The notes: generated from the sequence alone by a model not told the origin. 64,000 bases of DNA from Malus domestica (GCF_042453785.1 NC_091664.1:2347001-2411000); one strand, 5' to 3'; positions 22,901 to 35,789 are shown, counted from the first letter of the stretch. Made by a program: numbers and translations.

Positions 22901-25250
22901 GTCGACATGTGTCATGACAAATTAATGATTTCAAAAAATTGATACGACAAGTCGCGTAAAATTTTAGTTTATATGTCAAATTGAAAAATATGTATAAGTT
23001 CATATGACATTTAACAATTTTTTTTCCATAAATATAAAAAGAAAGTTGTCGTCACCATTAAAAAAGCGTTTTCATTTATAAGTCCTTGATTAGGTCACAA
23101 TTTTGAGAAAAACACTTCAATTTCAATGCTTTAGCGAAAATCCAATGTACACTGTAGCACTAAAGGAATTTCACAACTAATAATCTAATTAGAGCATGAT
23201 AAGTGGATATATAATGCGTTTTTCTCCGATTAAGCTCTTGAAGTGTTTTTTATTTTATAAAATAAACTCATAGTTAGCTGTTTTTTTTATTTGTTAAATA
23301 TTTTTTAATACAACGATATAGTTACACTAAATGGTGAAGGATTGGACTAAACCACGCAATTGTTCACTTGTAATAGTTTTGAATCGAACTCCTTATTCAT
23401 GAAAGATGAATCTAAAATTGATAAGGGCAAATTCTACTATAGTTTAATATTAAATAACAAAATTAAAAAAAAAGAATAAAAACCTTAAACATGCTAAAGA
23501 AGGAAAAAATTATTAATTTCAAATTCCACCTTTCTAAGGAAGAAACAAAAATATTATTTTGATTAGGTGGACATATCATGTATGCAATCTATCGTATTGA
23601 GTCGATGGAGTAGTTGATAAGGGTTTCTTTTTCGTTTTTCCTTATCTTATGATGGCTTTGATGATGATGGAGTGGTTAGTTATGGTTAATGATCATAATT
23701 ATAATGATGAAGACGCAATACAAGAAAATTGCAAATATTGAAGAGCGGGTTAGGCAACTTAATTTTATAGTTTTATCATTCATAAGCAAGACTTTTTAGA
23801 AACGAATATTTTAAATGATGAGTTCGATATTAATTTATTATTTCATTAGTTAATATAAATACGATGATATTATCTACATATCTCGTTTTACCTTATACTC
23901 ATCTTTGTGATTTCTGTCATTTAATCCTCTTTAATTCTTTCATTTGATGAATAAAAATTGTAATGAACGTGAGAAAGATAAAAGGAAGTGTGTGATAACA
24001 CAGCTCTATAAATATTTCATTGCGTTAAAATATTTAATAGATACAATGATGTTGTTTTTGTGAATTGAGATCTTCTTTAAACCTACCTTTGTCCAAAGTC
24101 AACAGACCAGATCACTCAACATAGAGAGATAGAGATCCGAACTGTTTAAAAACATAGTTTTACGTGAGACGGATAAGTAAGATGAGCTAATAAAGACTAC
24201 AAAATTAAGATTAAGTGATCCAAATTTCTGTATCCGTCGGCATAGACTCATAAATCAGATAGGGTCCCAATTCGTTTATTGCGAGGCTGTCGATGTCGCT
24301 TCTTGACTTTAGGAAAGAGTAGGTAGCTAAGTCATGACGACGTGTGGTGTAATTTTCCAGGTCAAAGTCTATCTGAGCTGTTTATTTTATTGGTCGTTTA
24401 TTTTTGTTATCTGACGGTCAGGTCACATACTCGCGGGGGTGGCCACGGTTGTCAATACATCCAGACACGTGACATCCAAGTTTTAGTCCTCTACGATCAA
24501 CCACATGAATTCTATATGGCCCTGCATCAATTTATAGACTTTTCGGGACCCTTTTGTCCTTTAGATCAAGGAGAAAAACAACCGTTGATTTAGTGGAAAA
24601 TTCAAAATTGGAGCATGGGTCTTTCCATTTTGGTCCAATTCAGATCACCATTTTTCAATTATATACAAACGATTTCAAAATCTCTCGTCTTTCTATAGTT
24701 AGATGAATTTATTTTATGTTATAACTGTTTATCAAGAAAATAAATATCGAGACTTTACTTTTAAATGTTATGATTTAAACTCTATCAAGATGTAGAATTA
24801 CTTATTTATTTATACTAAAATACAACGATCTAGTACTAGAGTAATAATTTCTGACTTGACATGAACAATTTTAGTAAAACAATAAAAGTGCATTCGTAAC
24901 TCAATCTTTTTAACATGGCTATTGCGATATGATATTTTTCAAACAGATTACATAAAACCAACATCGTTTACATGATGGTGACTTTCATTGCAAGCGAAAC
25001 CTAAAATTCAAGCGTCTTACCCGTTTATGAAATAAACAGCTCAAACTTGAAATCTACCATTGAAGCAAATGGTCATGGGCCTTACCCGGTTGGTTCTATA
25101 ATCACTGTCCTTTTTTTGCTTGATTACCGTACCGAACCCAACCATGCTCAAAATAAAACAACCGCACGATTTTAGTGGGCCACCGGTAACCTCATACAAT
25201 TACCATGCACCGCAATGTAGACAATCACAAAAGGTTCATCCAATGATTGA
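22900..25250. other. AT-rich intergenic spacer with SINE debris
   Basis: No gene is visible. A minus-strand SINE-like fragment lies at about 23285-23400, with B-box-like GAGTTCGATTCAAAAC on that strand and a tail near ACGATATAGTTACACTAAA. A shorter relative is near 24810-24840. The remainder is low-complexity AT-rich sequence. Confidence 0.45.
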
Positions 25251-25258
25251 TTTCTTCG

Positions 25259-25266
25259 TATATAAG
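25259..25266 (+). promoter_or_regulatory. TATA-like box of the C2H2 gene
   Basis: TATATAAG stands about 265 bp upstream of the ATG at 25529 and is followed by CT-rich leader sequence typical of plant 5' UTRs. This is inference from position and motif only. Confidence 0.35.
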
Positions 25267-25528
25267 TTAAAGCACAGTCACATGGGGAGATACAGTGGTC
25301 GAGCGATTGTCTAATGCGCCGTCACCCATAGACTGTTCCGTACAACACTCTCACGGTCTCTCTCCGGAGTCTGCCCCCCAGAACACCAGAAGGACTTGCA
25401 GACATTTCGAAGACTTTCGATTCCGTGTGCTTCTTCTTTGGGTCACATTCCGAGCTTTTTATATTGTATTTTATTGTTTTTCTCTGCTGCTGCCATCTCT
25501 TCTGTCATCCCAACTCTTCCTTTTGGAC

Positions 25529-28500
25529 ATGGATGCTCAAGATCTAGTGAGAAGTCACAGCACAGGTTCTTATCTTTCTTCTTTTTCTGAATCTTTATTT
25601 TCTTATTTTTTGTGGGGTTTTCTGGATTTTGATTTCTGGGTTGGAAATGTTTTTGATGGGTTTTTCTGGGTTATTCTTTATTTTCTTGTACTCTCCCTCT
25701 CTATGAATCTTTGTTTTGTTGGCTTCTGGGGTTTAAGGGTTTTCTATTTTTATTTGGTGTTTTTGAGTATTTCTGTGAATTTATGAATGTTTGTTTTGTT
25801 TGCTACTGGGGTTTAAGGGTTTTCTAATTTTTTGTTGTTTTTGATTATTTTTGTGAATTTGATAATCTGGGTTGTTGTTTGTTTTGGCTTTTTTTTTTTG
25901 CGTTTTCTGAGTGTTGGTGTTTTTCGTTGTTGATATTGCAGGGCATGAGAGCCATGGAGGAGTCCATGTTTGCAGCAAATGTGGGTGGCCCTTTCCGAAC
26001 CCACACCCAAGTGCCAGGCACAGGCGTGCTCATAAGAGGATTTGTGGAACCATTGATGGCTACAAGTTGGTTGGCTTACAGGAGAACACCCAGTCAGATG
26101 ATGAGCACTCCGATGACGACCGCAAAACCCCAAGTGAGCGAATTAAGTTTTCCGCTCTACGTAATCTACCCTGTTTGGTGGCTGTAAAAATATTTGGAAA
26201 GATTCTAAAATTTTGGAATTTGGGATTTGTTTATGCATTGAGGCTAGCCGATGAGCGGTAGGTCTCGGGTTCGAGACTTGGGAGCAGCCTCTCCATAAAT
26301 GGGGGTAAGGCTAGCCGACATTCACCTCTCCCAGACCCTGCCTAAAGCGGGAGCCTTGTGCACTGGGTACGACCTTTTATTGAGGCAGATATTTAGGACT
26401 ATGCTATTAAGCTGATAGAGAGATCACCTGGATAATTAAGTAAAATCTTTTTAGAAACCGGCAGCTAAGTGTGTAAAACAAATGATATACTATGATTTGA
26501 TTGCATCTCAAAACAGTAAGAGGGGTTTCGATTTTCTGCAGTTTTTGTTGATAAGCCGATGGGAAGTTAGATATATTATTCTTTAATTCCCTTGATAGAT
26601 CTTAAATCATGGTATTTATGGTACTGAATTTTCTGTGTAAGGTTCGAAAGTATTGGAAAGAAGTAACAACGAAAAGGGCAGTGGTCTAATTGGGGAAGGA
26701 TCTGTCAGATCAGAAGATGCGGTGTTCTCAGATGCTGTTGCAGAATTTTCGGATAGTGGATCTGGTGCAGGAACTGGAGAAGGGTTAGAAGATGTTTTGA
26801 AATCAGCAACTAGTGTGGAAAAGGTTGCCAAGAATGATTTGAATGCCATCCAATCCCTTAATGATGGGGAAATCAACGGTAACGTTTCAATAAACCAGTC
26901 CAATTAATCATATTAACTGTGTTTTGGTGACATCTGATTAATTATTTATATGTAACTGTTTGATTAGTTAATGTATCTATCTATGGTCTGAAAATTTGAT
27001 TTTTTGCGGCTTAATCATTATTTTCTTTATTAAGAGGGCACTCGAAAACAAATTAAATGAATTAGAATAAATAGAACCATTGTCTGTTTAATCCATTACA
27101 TTGAAGGATGATATGATAATTTCCTAATCAGGAAAATAAATCGTTGTAAAGGGGAGGGATGGGTTCTGTAGGTATTTGAGTGTGCACACCTGCAGTGCGT
27201 ACAATTGCTTTGCTTTGTCACTCATCAATGTAGGATATAGTTTGTTCAACAGTGATGACACGTCTAGGTTGGAATATGAGTGGATAATTCTTGTGAATTC
27301 TGTTGAATAGTATGAGTAGATTATGGTTCATATTGACGTTCCACACACCCATACAGCCGCCCCTGACCCTCGCAAAGCGGGGAGCCTTGTTGGCTTGGGG
27401 TCGCCCTTTTTATTTGATTGGTGACAACTAATTTGATTATATAAGTTAGCATGTTTGTCCTTTTTGAGAAGATGTATGGATAATATGGAAATATTTTCTT
27501 ATACAAAGAAAAGAAGAATATGGAAATGTTGGTCCAATTTTTAAGTATGGAAAACACAAACCAAAATGTAATTTTAGTGTGATACTGAGTTTATGTTCTG
27601 GATTAAATACTTTTAAGCTGCAGTAAACTGTAGATTGAGTGTAAGGTGTGTCATGTTAATTACTTACAACTAAAACTTCTGCAAAACTTCGAGAGTATTC
27701 AAACAGCGTATAAAGTGAAACCGTATTGCGCTTGAGAACTGAAATCTATCCGTGTTTCATTGAATTTGTTTTTTTCCTTGAGTTCTGATATTACATTTCT
27801 GTACACTTGGTTGGATGGGAGTTCTTCACATAAAAATTTCAAAATAGTGTTGTGCTATATTTGTTATCATGGGTAAACGAGTTTTCATGCCTTTGAAGTC
27901 ACAAGTCCTTTTAAAATTCATGATAAAGAGATGATATTCTTCAGTGCAACATTAATTGTACCCAATATCGACTTCTTTTGTAATGTAGTGATGGTGAATG
28001 TTCTTCTGTGTTCTTGCATTGGTCTGCATTTTGTTTAATATGTTCGCGTACATTTCTTTATGTGAATATATTTTGTCATTACATTTCTCCACCTTTGTCG
28101 TCAGATTACATTAGTTGCAGTAACAGAATAATTTATCTCTCAATAACCTGATGCAAGTTTCTTAAATCCAGAGAATACAACTAATCAGCTGGGCTATGCA
28201 CCAGAGTCCCAAGGATCTATGTCAATCACTGGCATCGATTCAATGAAGAGGCCAGAGTCAGCTGTGCAGGATGATAGGAATGGTTCAGAAGATGACGTAC
28301 ACCCTGTTAACGATGTATCAGAAGATAGCAAGAAGGCCCATGCTACTGACAGTGTGATTGAGAGCTCTTTAACATCCATTTCACAGGAGGGCCAGGTGAA
28401 GGAAATCAAAGCAAGTGATCAAGATAGAAACTTACCATACGGTTTGGTCGCACCCAATGAAGTTTCCAGTGAAACAGCTGAGGGTGCCTCTAAGTTAGAA

Positions 28501-31071
28501 AGAACAGTTGAAGTGACTTCAGACTCTTTGCGAGATATTGAAGTTGTTCCATCAGAGAAAGAGCATATTCATGTGTTTGATTTGGATATTCCCCAAGCTG
28601 GTCTTTCCCCTGATGTTGAATCTGTTGAACATGCACAAGCTTCTGTTAATACCACAGAAAATAAGGTGGATACCACAGACGAGATGCACTGTTTCAGTTC
28701 TGGTGGATTAACTGAGAGTAGCAACTCGAAGGGAGAAGGGAGTGCAAATGTACATGTGCTTTCTGTGCCTGATGACCTACCGGTGGTAGACAATGCTGCG
28801 GCAATGCTTGAAGGTTTCAAAACCTACAAAGAAGAGAAACTAGACCAGCCCACTTTTTTGGACTCTTGGGAACAATTTAATGACGAGGAAAACGGTGTTA
28901 AAAATCCTGTTTCAAATGACAATTCTCAGATTTTCCAGTCAAGTAATTTAAGTGGAGGCACTGTGGCCTCTTCAGATATGCATGATTTAGAAGCTAGCCA
29001 TGAACTGGATGGAGGCAGCAGCAAGCCAATGGTTAAAGAAGTGCCTTTTGAAGAAGCCAATGTGTCTCAGGTTGAGATCAAGACTACTGAAAACCAAGGT
29101 TCAGATGAAAAATCACCCCCTGCTGACATTGTGATGCCTCAGATAGCTAAAAGCTTGGTTGGCTCTCCTGAAGGACAGGAGACTTATGATAATTATGAGT
29201 CGTTACAGGTGAACTTTCCAGAAAGTGATACAAATGTCGCATCTGATGCAAATTCCTTGAGCAGTACTGGTATAAATCAAACAACACACTCTGTTGATCT
29301 GGATGATAACGAGAAAGATGAAAAATGTGATTTGAGTGCAGATCATAGCAGCAAAGGACCTGTAGAAGGAAATGTTATTGACGATGGTGATCATGAGACT
29401 GAAAAGTATGCTATAACTGAGGATGAGTACATTGAAGTATCTATGGAGAAAATTGTTGCTGAGAACCCTATTACTAGTTTGGAAAATACCAGTTGTCTCT
29501 CCAAACTTCAAGTTAATTCAACAGATATACTGAATGGCGATGACTCTGGTGATCACGATAAGGGTGAAACTGAAAAAAGTGTTGTATCTGGAAATAAAAG
29601 CAGGGGAGGATCTATTGAGGAGAATCTTTTGGTGAAGCCAAAACTGAACCTGGACAGCGGTTCCAATTCTAGCAGAGCTGACCTCAATGTAGTTTCAGAT
29701 ACAAAGAAAAGTGTGATGGAAAGTGAGATTGATTGCAATGAAAAGGTCCAGCTAGAAGTTGGGGGCAGTACTGCTGCTGGGTCAGATCATGGTCCCAATG
29801 TTGAATCGTCACAGAAGAGTTTAATGGACTGTGGAATGAAAGAAGTAGGTCTGTCCTCTTTAGATACTGAATCTTCTGTTCCAAATCTGTCCTCTTTAGC
29901 TACTGAATCTTCTGTTCCAAGTTTCACCGCTGCTGAAGATAACTGCTCCAGAGAGCTCCTTGGGGTTTCTTTGAAGGAAGAGAGTGATAAACTTGTTGAG
30001 CAACAGACAAGTTCGTCTGCACTTGATGTTGTTGACTCGAATAGCCAAACTGACAGCCTCGAAGGCAACTGGGGATCTGTTTCAGGTATAAGTATTAATG
30101 AGTTACGTATAAAAGTTCTATTTTTGTAGGTGTAGCATATATCTCCATCTTAGAGGGTCTCCTTAATATCACTTTCTCGTTGGATCAGTTTATATATCGT
30201 TTAATAATGTTTTTTTTGTGATAGATTTACAATTGTTTAGAATAGTCGTATACCATATTTATATTTTTTGTTTCTAGGCTGTCTTTTACTGTCTTTTCTC
30301 TATGCATAAATACCTTATTCAATGCTTTTGCTCAAAAGGAAGTGTTAAAATTTTCTAACTTCGGTCTATTTGCTGTTGATGCATGGTACAGTTTATTCTA
30401 TCCAGTCGGAGGCACAAGCTGTTATTGATGCTGAAGCTGTACCACCTACAGATCCCCAAGCTTCATTGGAAGGGAAGGTGAAACTTGCATCTGAGAGGCA
30501 ATACTCTGACAAATCTGATACGTTTGAGGCACCGTCTTTCATGACATTGGTTGAACCTGGAGGCGTTGATAATCAAAAGGCTACTGCTGCTGAAATCAAG
30601 ACAGCACAGAACCCGGAACAGCCAAGACCTGCACCTTTGCAGGCTGGGTGGTTTCCTTCTATTACTCATGTTGTGAATGAATCACCGGGGAGAAAGAAGA
30701 ACGAAGAGATCATCGCCAAGGTTACAAACTGGAGCACTGGGAAGCAACACACTCCTTTGAAAAACCTTTTGGGTGAGGCCTACCTAGAGAACAAAGCCAA
30801 GTCACCGAACCAAAAAGAAAGTCAAGCCCCTGCGCTTCAGAAAGATGATAAAGCAGTGACGGGGAAGGACAATGGTCGTGTAACGACGACAGTGAACTCA
30901 ATTCTGGCTCCCGAATCACCGACAGGTCAGGCATCTAGGAAAGACAATGCAAAAGAATGGAACTCTCCGGCAAGGTACCCTACAGAGATCAAGAGTGAAA
31001 AGCGGAAAGCCAAGGGGAGACCGTACTGGGCACAATTTTTATGCTGCTCATCTGCGCACCAGCATCCGTAG
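25529..31071 (+). CDS. Large acidic protein with one N-terminal C2H2 zinc finger
   Basis: Five exons join in phase: 25529-25565, 25942-26133, 26642-26878, 28172-30085 and 30392-31071, for 1019 residues. Every junction is GT/AG and phase 1. The finger is C23-x2-C26-x12-H39-x3-H43 (VCSKCGWPFPNPHPSARHRR). The body (about residues 75-880) is low-complexity, Ser/Asp/Glu-rich and probably disordered. The C terminus is conserved-looking: AGWFPSITHVVNESPGRKKN, KVTNWSTGKQHTPLKNLLGE, ending with KGRPYWAQFLCC. A nucleic-acid or protein-binding scaffold is possible. I do not recognise a characterised family function. Introns 2 and 3 contain SINE pieces. Confidence 0.85.
26240..26378 (+). mobile_element. 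Au-type SINE in intron 2
   Basis: The B box GGTTCGAGAC is at 26268-26277. The body has AAATGGGGGTAAGGCTAGCC, CCAGACCCTGCCTAAAGCGG and GAGCCTTGTGCACTGGGTAC, and it ends GACCTTTT. This matches the conserved 3' part of plant Au SINEs, whose end is a short T run instead of poly(A). The 5' A-box region is eroded. Confidence 0.8.
27345..27411 (+). mobile_element. Truncated Au SINE tail in intron 3
   Basis: Only the last part is left: CCCCTGACCCTCGCAAAGCG, GGGAGCCTTGTTGGCTTGGG, GTCGCCCTTTTT. It parallels the tail of the SINE at 26240-26378 but is diverged, so it is an independent 5'-truncated insertion. Confidence 0.65.
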
Positions 31072-31620
31072 CGTCTCAGTTCAGAAATTTTGAAGTGAAG
31101 CTTGTGAAGTTTGCAGTCATTGATGCACTTATTGTCTGTGTGTTAGCTCTAAGTGTTTACTTCTACCGACTTAGGTGCATATTGTCAGTATGGTTATTTG
31201 AGTCTGGGATTTTTAGTAGGCTGGTACTGTATTTTACGCGACAGTTCAAAGTTAGTCGATGTTTGATATGGGACGAAATTTCAGCTTGAGCTAAACCACA
31301 CAACGGGCTAGAAATATCTAGGTATTGGATTCAGCATTAGTTATCTCGCACTCTCCCACCGAAAATGTCGGTTATTCAAGTAGCGTCCCACTGTGTGTTC
31401 TACATAAATTTTCGGCAAAACTCCACTACATCATTCAAAGTTCTAATCGAATGGCTAAATTCTCTTTAACCAATCAAGCTGCAAGCCCCTCACGGCTATG
31501 TATTTATATCCAATGTGCAATATCAATGTATTGAACGTGTCCTTGCAAATTTCGGTTGCTCACCTAAATCATACGAAATTTGTGCGGTTGCAGAGACTTG
31601 ATTTGTGTGGTTGCGAAAGC
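31072..31620. other. 3' flank of the C2H2 gene
   Basis: The 3' UTR of the C2H2 gene probably lies here. I see no further gene. Confidence 0.4.
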
Positions 31621-31624
31621 GCTA

Positions 31625-31800
31625 TGAAGTGTTACACTTCTAGGCAGTGAAGTTCCAAATTGGTTCAGTTGCCGTAAGGACGTATAAATACAGACTGCAG
31701 ATCAAACGAGAGAGATCGATGCAGCTCATGTGCGGCTAAAATATATTCCATTTCCGGCTCACATAAACTCGAAGGTGGGTGAGGAAGGTGATCAATCAAA
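31625..31800 (+). pseudogene. TIR-NLR 3' fragment (C-JID region), copy 1
   Basis: The frame reading LLGSEVPNWFSCRKDV matches the LPGSE(I/V)P.WFS motif of the post-LRR C-JID domain of plant TIR-NLR resistance proteins, and it ends at TAA. Further on, the sequence for AAH(V)W.KYIP survives after an internal deletion relative to the copies at 38035 and 39890. It lies tail-to-tail with the PPR gene on the other strand. Confidence 0.7.
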
Positions 31801-31969
31801 AGCGTAACGAAAACAAGAAAAACATACCCAGTGAATGGAAATCTATCATTAATATAAATTTCAAACCATGTAACATGTTTTTCTTGGACCTTTTCCAGAC
31901 CAGGATTTGAAGCATCAGGACAAAGAACCTCTTAAAGTTGTTCCCGTTTCCAGACCAGGATTTGAGGCA

Positions 31970-33511
31970 TCAATCCTTCTTGGACCTTTTCTTACCAAGC
32001 TTCGAAGTTCCATCTATTCTCGCCTTAAATTCTTCGCGAACCTCATCGGTCAACACTTCATGGCAGAGAGCACCCGAAAGTATCTTCAAAGTTACGAAAT
32101 CAGGTAAGATTCCATGGCATACCATTTCGTCAAATAACCTTGTGGCTTCTTTCCATTGCCTGGTACGACACAATCCTTTAATTAAAGTGCTGTAAGTCAC
32201 AACATCAGGCTTTTCCCCTCTACGGAACATTTCGTCGACAAGATTCAGTGCCTCTGTTGTCTTCCCTTCCTTGCATAAACCATCCAGTACAGAATTGTAT
32301 GTAACAATATCAGGCAAGGCTCCATAACCAATCATGGTTTTGAATAACCTCACACATTCTTCCCAGTTACCACACTTGCATGAAGCAGAAATCAAGGATT
32401 TAAAAGTGACAACATCAGGCTTTATGCCTTTCGTTGTCATATTTTCCAACAGAGAAAGTGCTTCTTGAATTCTGTCATCCTTGCACAACGAGTTCATTAG
32501 AACACTATATGTGTATACATCTGGTGAAATTCCGCCGTTAAGCATGCAAATCAAGAAGCTCTTGGCCTTTTCCAACCTCCCCGATTGGCACAATGCATAA
32601 ATTAGAGTGTTGTAGGTGACAACATCTGGCCTGACTCCATGATCTTCCATTCCTTCAAAAAGAGGGAGCACTTCTTCCCAGCGACTCATGTTGCATAACC
32701 CATGAATCAATGTGGTATAATTGAAAATATTCGGTACAACACTTTTGCTGATCATATCTCGAAATAGGGTCAATGCCTCATCTATTTGTCTTTCTTTACA
32801 GAGGCTATCGATGATTGGATTGTAGCATTCTTGGTTGGGCTTGAACCTTCCATCTTCCCACATCTTCGTAAGTATCTCGAGAGCCTTAGAAGTTTTCCCA
32901 GCTTTGCATAGTCCATTGATCATAGTAGCATAAGTTATTTCATTGCATGCGTATCCTTTCGTTTCTATTTCTTCGAAGAACTCCATTGCCTCCGCCAGGG
33001 AACAATTCTTGCAAAGCCCATGAAGAAAAGTATTTATAGAATGAGCATTGGGTTGAAGACCGTATTTAAGGGTAATTGCTAAAACAGAGAAACAAGCGTT
33101 CATCCAGTTCAGCCGGCACAAGCAATTCAGAAAAATATTCATTGTACTGACATCAGGTCGGAATTGAGCGCAACCCATCAACTGTTTACACATAGAAACC
33201 ACAGCGGAATATTCCTTCATCTTGGAGAGTGCCCCCAACAAACAATTCAAAGTCCAAATAGAGGGCAAGGGTTTGGTTTGAATCATGGAATAAAAGTAAC
33301 CCAAGGCTTCATCTTTCCTAATTTTTCCAGATTTGCATCGAGTCTGAATCATACTCTCCGACACCAAAAGGGTTTGTTTAATTGTATGCGTACAAGTAGG
33401 ATTAGCATTAACAGCGTCGGAATGAAATGCCCTACTTGGATTCTGCAGAATGGCAAAAATGAAAGAAGGAAGATTACCTGGGAATGGAGTTCTTGTAGTT
33501 ATCCTTTTCAT
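31970..33511 (-). CDS. P-type PPR protein, cluster copy 1 (RFL-like)
   Basis: This single-exon gene encodes 513 residues and starts at the ATG at 33511 (MKRITTRTPFPGNLPSF). The frame upstream opens only on a GTG. The basic, Ser/Phe-rich N terminus up to FHSDAVN suggests mitochondrial import. About eleven full 35-residue P-type PPR motifs follow, such as VVTYNTLIYALCQSGRLEKA, plus a final partial one. It ends KKRSKKD. Proteins of this architecture bind organelle RNA one base per repeat, and intronless clustered copies resemble restorer-of-fertility-like PPRs. The cluster context makes copy-number turnover likely. The target RNA is unknown. Confidence 0.9.
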   Translation of the reverse strand: MKRITTRTPFPGNLPSFIFAILQNPSRAFHSDAVNANPTCTHTIKQTLLVSESMIQTRCKSGKIRKDEALGYFYSMIQTKPLPSIWTLNCLLGALSKMKEYSAVVSMCKQLMGCAQFRPDVSTMNIFLNCLCRLNWMNACFSVLAITLKYGLQPNAHSINTFLHGLCKNCSLAEAMEFFEEIETKGYACNEITYATMINGLCKAGKTSKALEILTKMWEDGRFKPNQECYNPIIDSLCKERQIDEALTLFRDMISKSVVPNIFNYTTLIHGLCNMSRWEEVLPLFEGMEDHGVRPDVVTYNTLIYALCQSGRLEKAKSFLICMLNGGISPDVYTYSVLMNSLCKDDRIQEALSLLENMTTKGIKPDVVTFKSLISASCKCGNWEECVRLFKTMIGYGALPDIVTYNSVLDGLCKEGKTTEALNLVDEMFRRGEKPDVVTYSTLIKGLCRTRQWKEATRLFDEMVCHGILPDFVTLKILSGALCHEVLTDEVREEFKARIDGTSKLGKKRSKKD

Positions 33512-33644
33512 CGTCCTCTTCAGTTTCGTTAAACTAGTCACTTTCGAGGAAGAGGAAAAAGAAGGAACGCAAGTTCAAGGTTATTGTTTGTTTTTTTTTT
33601 TTTCAACTGCTTCGGTGAGAATAAATAATGTGTAAAAAAATAAA

Positions 33645-34635
33645 GGTTTTTTATTCAAAATGGTCCCTGCGATTTGTATTATCCATAAGTTTGATCCTTG
33701 AGATTTCAAATCAATAGAAGTAGTCCCTGAGATTGTCCACCATTCATGATTTTGGTCATTCCGCTGAAGCTTTTGGCCGGAAGTTTGAGCAATTTTCAAA
33801 GCTTTGTAACTCAATCATTTCTTAACCAAATTCGACCCATAATATATCAAAATGAAGATAGGAAAGTGTAGAATAAGATTATATTTAATTGGAACCCCAA
33901 TGATTGCCATAGATGGTCAGAAAATAGCCTCAAAGTTGACTGGTCCGAGGGAAAACTGGAAAACTTGCCAGAAACTCTTCAAAAACTGGGTAAACTTTAA
34001 ACGTTCATAACTTCTTCAATACTCAACGAAATCATCAAAAACGAAAATCATAGTTCTCAACAAGAAGAAGAGAATGATACATTTTTCAACGGCTAAATCG
34101 CCGTGGTTTGGCCGGAAAACTGCTTGAAAGTGGCTGTTGAAAAACGAGTCAGCAACTTTCGATCCGTTTTCTGACCAAACCACGGCGATTTAGTTGTTGA
34201 AAATGTACCATTCTCTTCTTCTCGTTGAGAAGTATGATTTTTGTTTTTGAATCACTTAATTTCGTTGAGTATTGAAGAAGTTATGAACGTTTAAAATTTA
34301 CCCAGTTTCCGACGAGTTTTCCAGTTTTCCCTCAGACCAGTCAATTTTGAGGCTATTTTCCAACCATCTCCGGCAATCATTAGGATTCCAAATAGATATA
34401 ATCTTATTCTATACTTTCCTATCTTCATTTTGATATATTACGGGTCGATTTTGGTTAAGAAACGATTGAGTTACGAAGCTTTGAAAATTGCCTAAACTTC
34501 CGGCCAAAAGCTTCAGCGGAAGGACCAAAATCATGGATGGTGGACAATCTCAGGGACTACTTCTATTGATTTTAAATCTCAGGGACCAAACTTATGGATG
34601 ATGCAAATCTCAATGACCATTTTGAATAAAAAGCC
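33645..34635. mobile_element. MULE-type fold-back element A (991 bp)
   Basis: The whole element is a near-palindrome. It opens GGTTTTTTATTCAAAATGGT and closes with the complement of GGCTTTTTATTCAAAATGG. The arms pair along most of their length, including GCTTTTGGCCGGAAGTTTG against CAAACTTCCGGCCAAAAGC. A 9-bp target duplication AAAAATAAA flanks it (33636-33644, 34636-34644). Long terminal inverted repeats and 9-bp duplications fit Mutator-like fold-back elements. The empty site is seen in the paralogous flank near 43660. It carries no transposase. Confidence 0.85.
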
Positions 34636-34777
34636 AAAAATAAATAAGTGTTTGATAAACTGTAGTGCTAAAAGTGCTTTTGTAAAAAAAGAAATAGGAT
34701 TGTTTATATGAAAATTTCATTAATTGGTACCTAATTAAAAAAAGCAATTTTTTTATAAGCATGTGTAAAGCTGCTTC

Positions 34778-35707
34778 TAGGGGGTATAGGTAAGATTATC
34801 ATACCAAAACCCATGTACCAATTATCATACCAAACTTTTGGTATGACAAAATCTATTACCATTATCATGCCAAACTTTTGGTATACCGAATTTCGGCATG
34901 CCAAATAGTTCGGTTGGTAAGGTATGTTAATGGTAATGGTAATTACCACTTTGTTTTAGGCCATTCTTTTGGGCTAAATTTTGATTTTTTTTTTCCAACT
35001 CAATTCAAGCCCCAAACGTGTTTTGGTCACTCCCTTTTGGCTTTCTAAAACTTTTTTATTTAAGGGAACTTTAAAGAAAAGCTCCGGATACTGTTCATTT
35101 TAACGAAAAACCACATTTTTACACTAAAAAATCAATTATGATAGTATTCATTTTACCCTTTATTTTGTCTTTATCGTTAAAACTCAAAGTTTTCAAGTCA
35201 TTTTTATTAGTTTTCCTTTTATTTAATTATGAGAAATTTATAGAGATTCATTTAAGAAACAAGAAGTAAAAAAATTAACTTGATAGACGAAGCCTGAGAG
35301 AAAGACATCCCAAATTGATGAAGGAGAAGATGAGGTGGACTCCAGAGAGAGAGAGTCACTGGAACTAGAGCAACAGAGATGAAGTCTATGGCTAGATGAG
35401 TGAAAAAATGAAGAGTCGCAGCGCAAGAAGGCTTAGATTTTTTTATTGGGAAAGTAGAAGTTAGAGGATGAGATGATTGGATAAATGACTAGAAAAAATA
35501 AAGTGCATATATAATGATAATAATACCTAATTATATATAAATGAATAAATAAATGATATAATATTAATAGTAGTGATACGTTACGGTATACCACTAGTAA
35601 CCATTACCGTACCAAAAGTGTATGGTACGGTACAAATACCGTACCATTACCAATGGTTTTTGCCACAACTTTGGTATAGTACTGTTGATATGGTAATTTG
35701 GCAAAAA
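34778..35707. mobile_element. hAT-like repeat rich in GGTATGGTACGG motifs
   Basis: An insertion is implied because the paralog near 39510 reads GCTTCTATATCCTACTATTTGGACCC, whereas here GCTTCTA and ATCCTGTGTTGGACCC are separated by about 930 bp. Both ends carry motifs of the type TTTGGTATACC, GGTATACCACTAG and GTATGGTACGGTAC, typical subterminal repeats of plant hAT MITEs. No clear target duplication remains and the ends are approximate. A smaller MITE is nested inside. Confidence 0.5.
35064..35218. mobile_element. Nested 155-bp hAT-type MITE (apple family)
   Basis: The body contains CTGTTCATTTTAACGAAAAA, CCACATTTTTACACTAAAAA and CTTTATCGTTAAAACTCAAA, a family I recall as very frequent in apple. 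It is flanked by an 8-bp duplication TTATTTAA (35056-35063 and 35219-35226), as expected for hAT elements. It inserted into the larger hAT-like repeat. Confidence 0.8.
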
Positions 35708-35789
35708 AATCCTGTGTTGGACCCATGATTTTGTAAGAAAATACCTTTTTTTTTTCATTTACGAACACAACTGATGGCACAACTTTTTA

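Noticed and set aside
33164-33532. Plus-strand frames opposite the PPR N termini (also 38725-39138 and 43150-43551)
   Set aside because: Antisense shadows of conserved PPR coding sequence; recur only because the genes are paralogs.
33512-33541. Upstream N-terminal extensions of the PPR genes
   Set aside because: They rely on GTG or TTG as first codon (33541, 43536); the ATG of MKRIT is the first real start.
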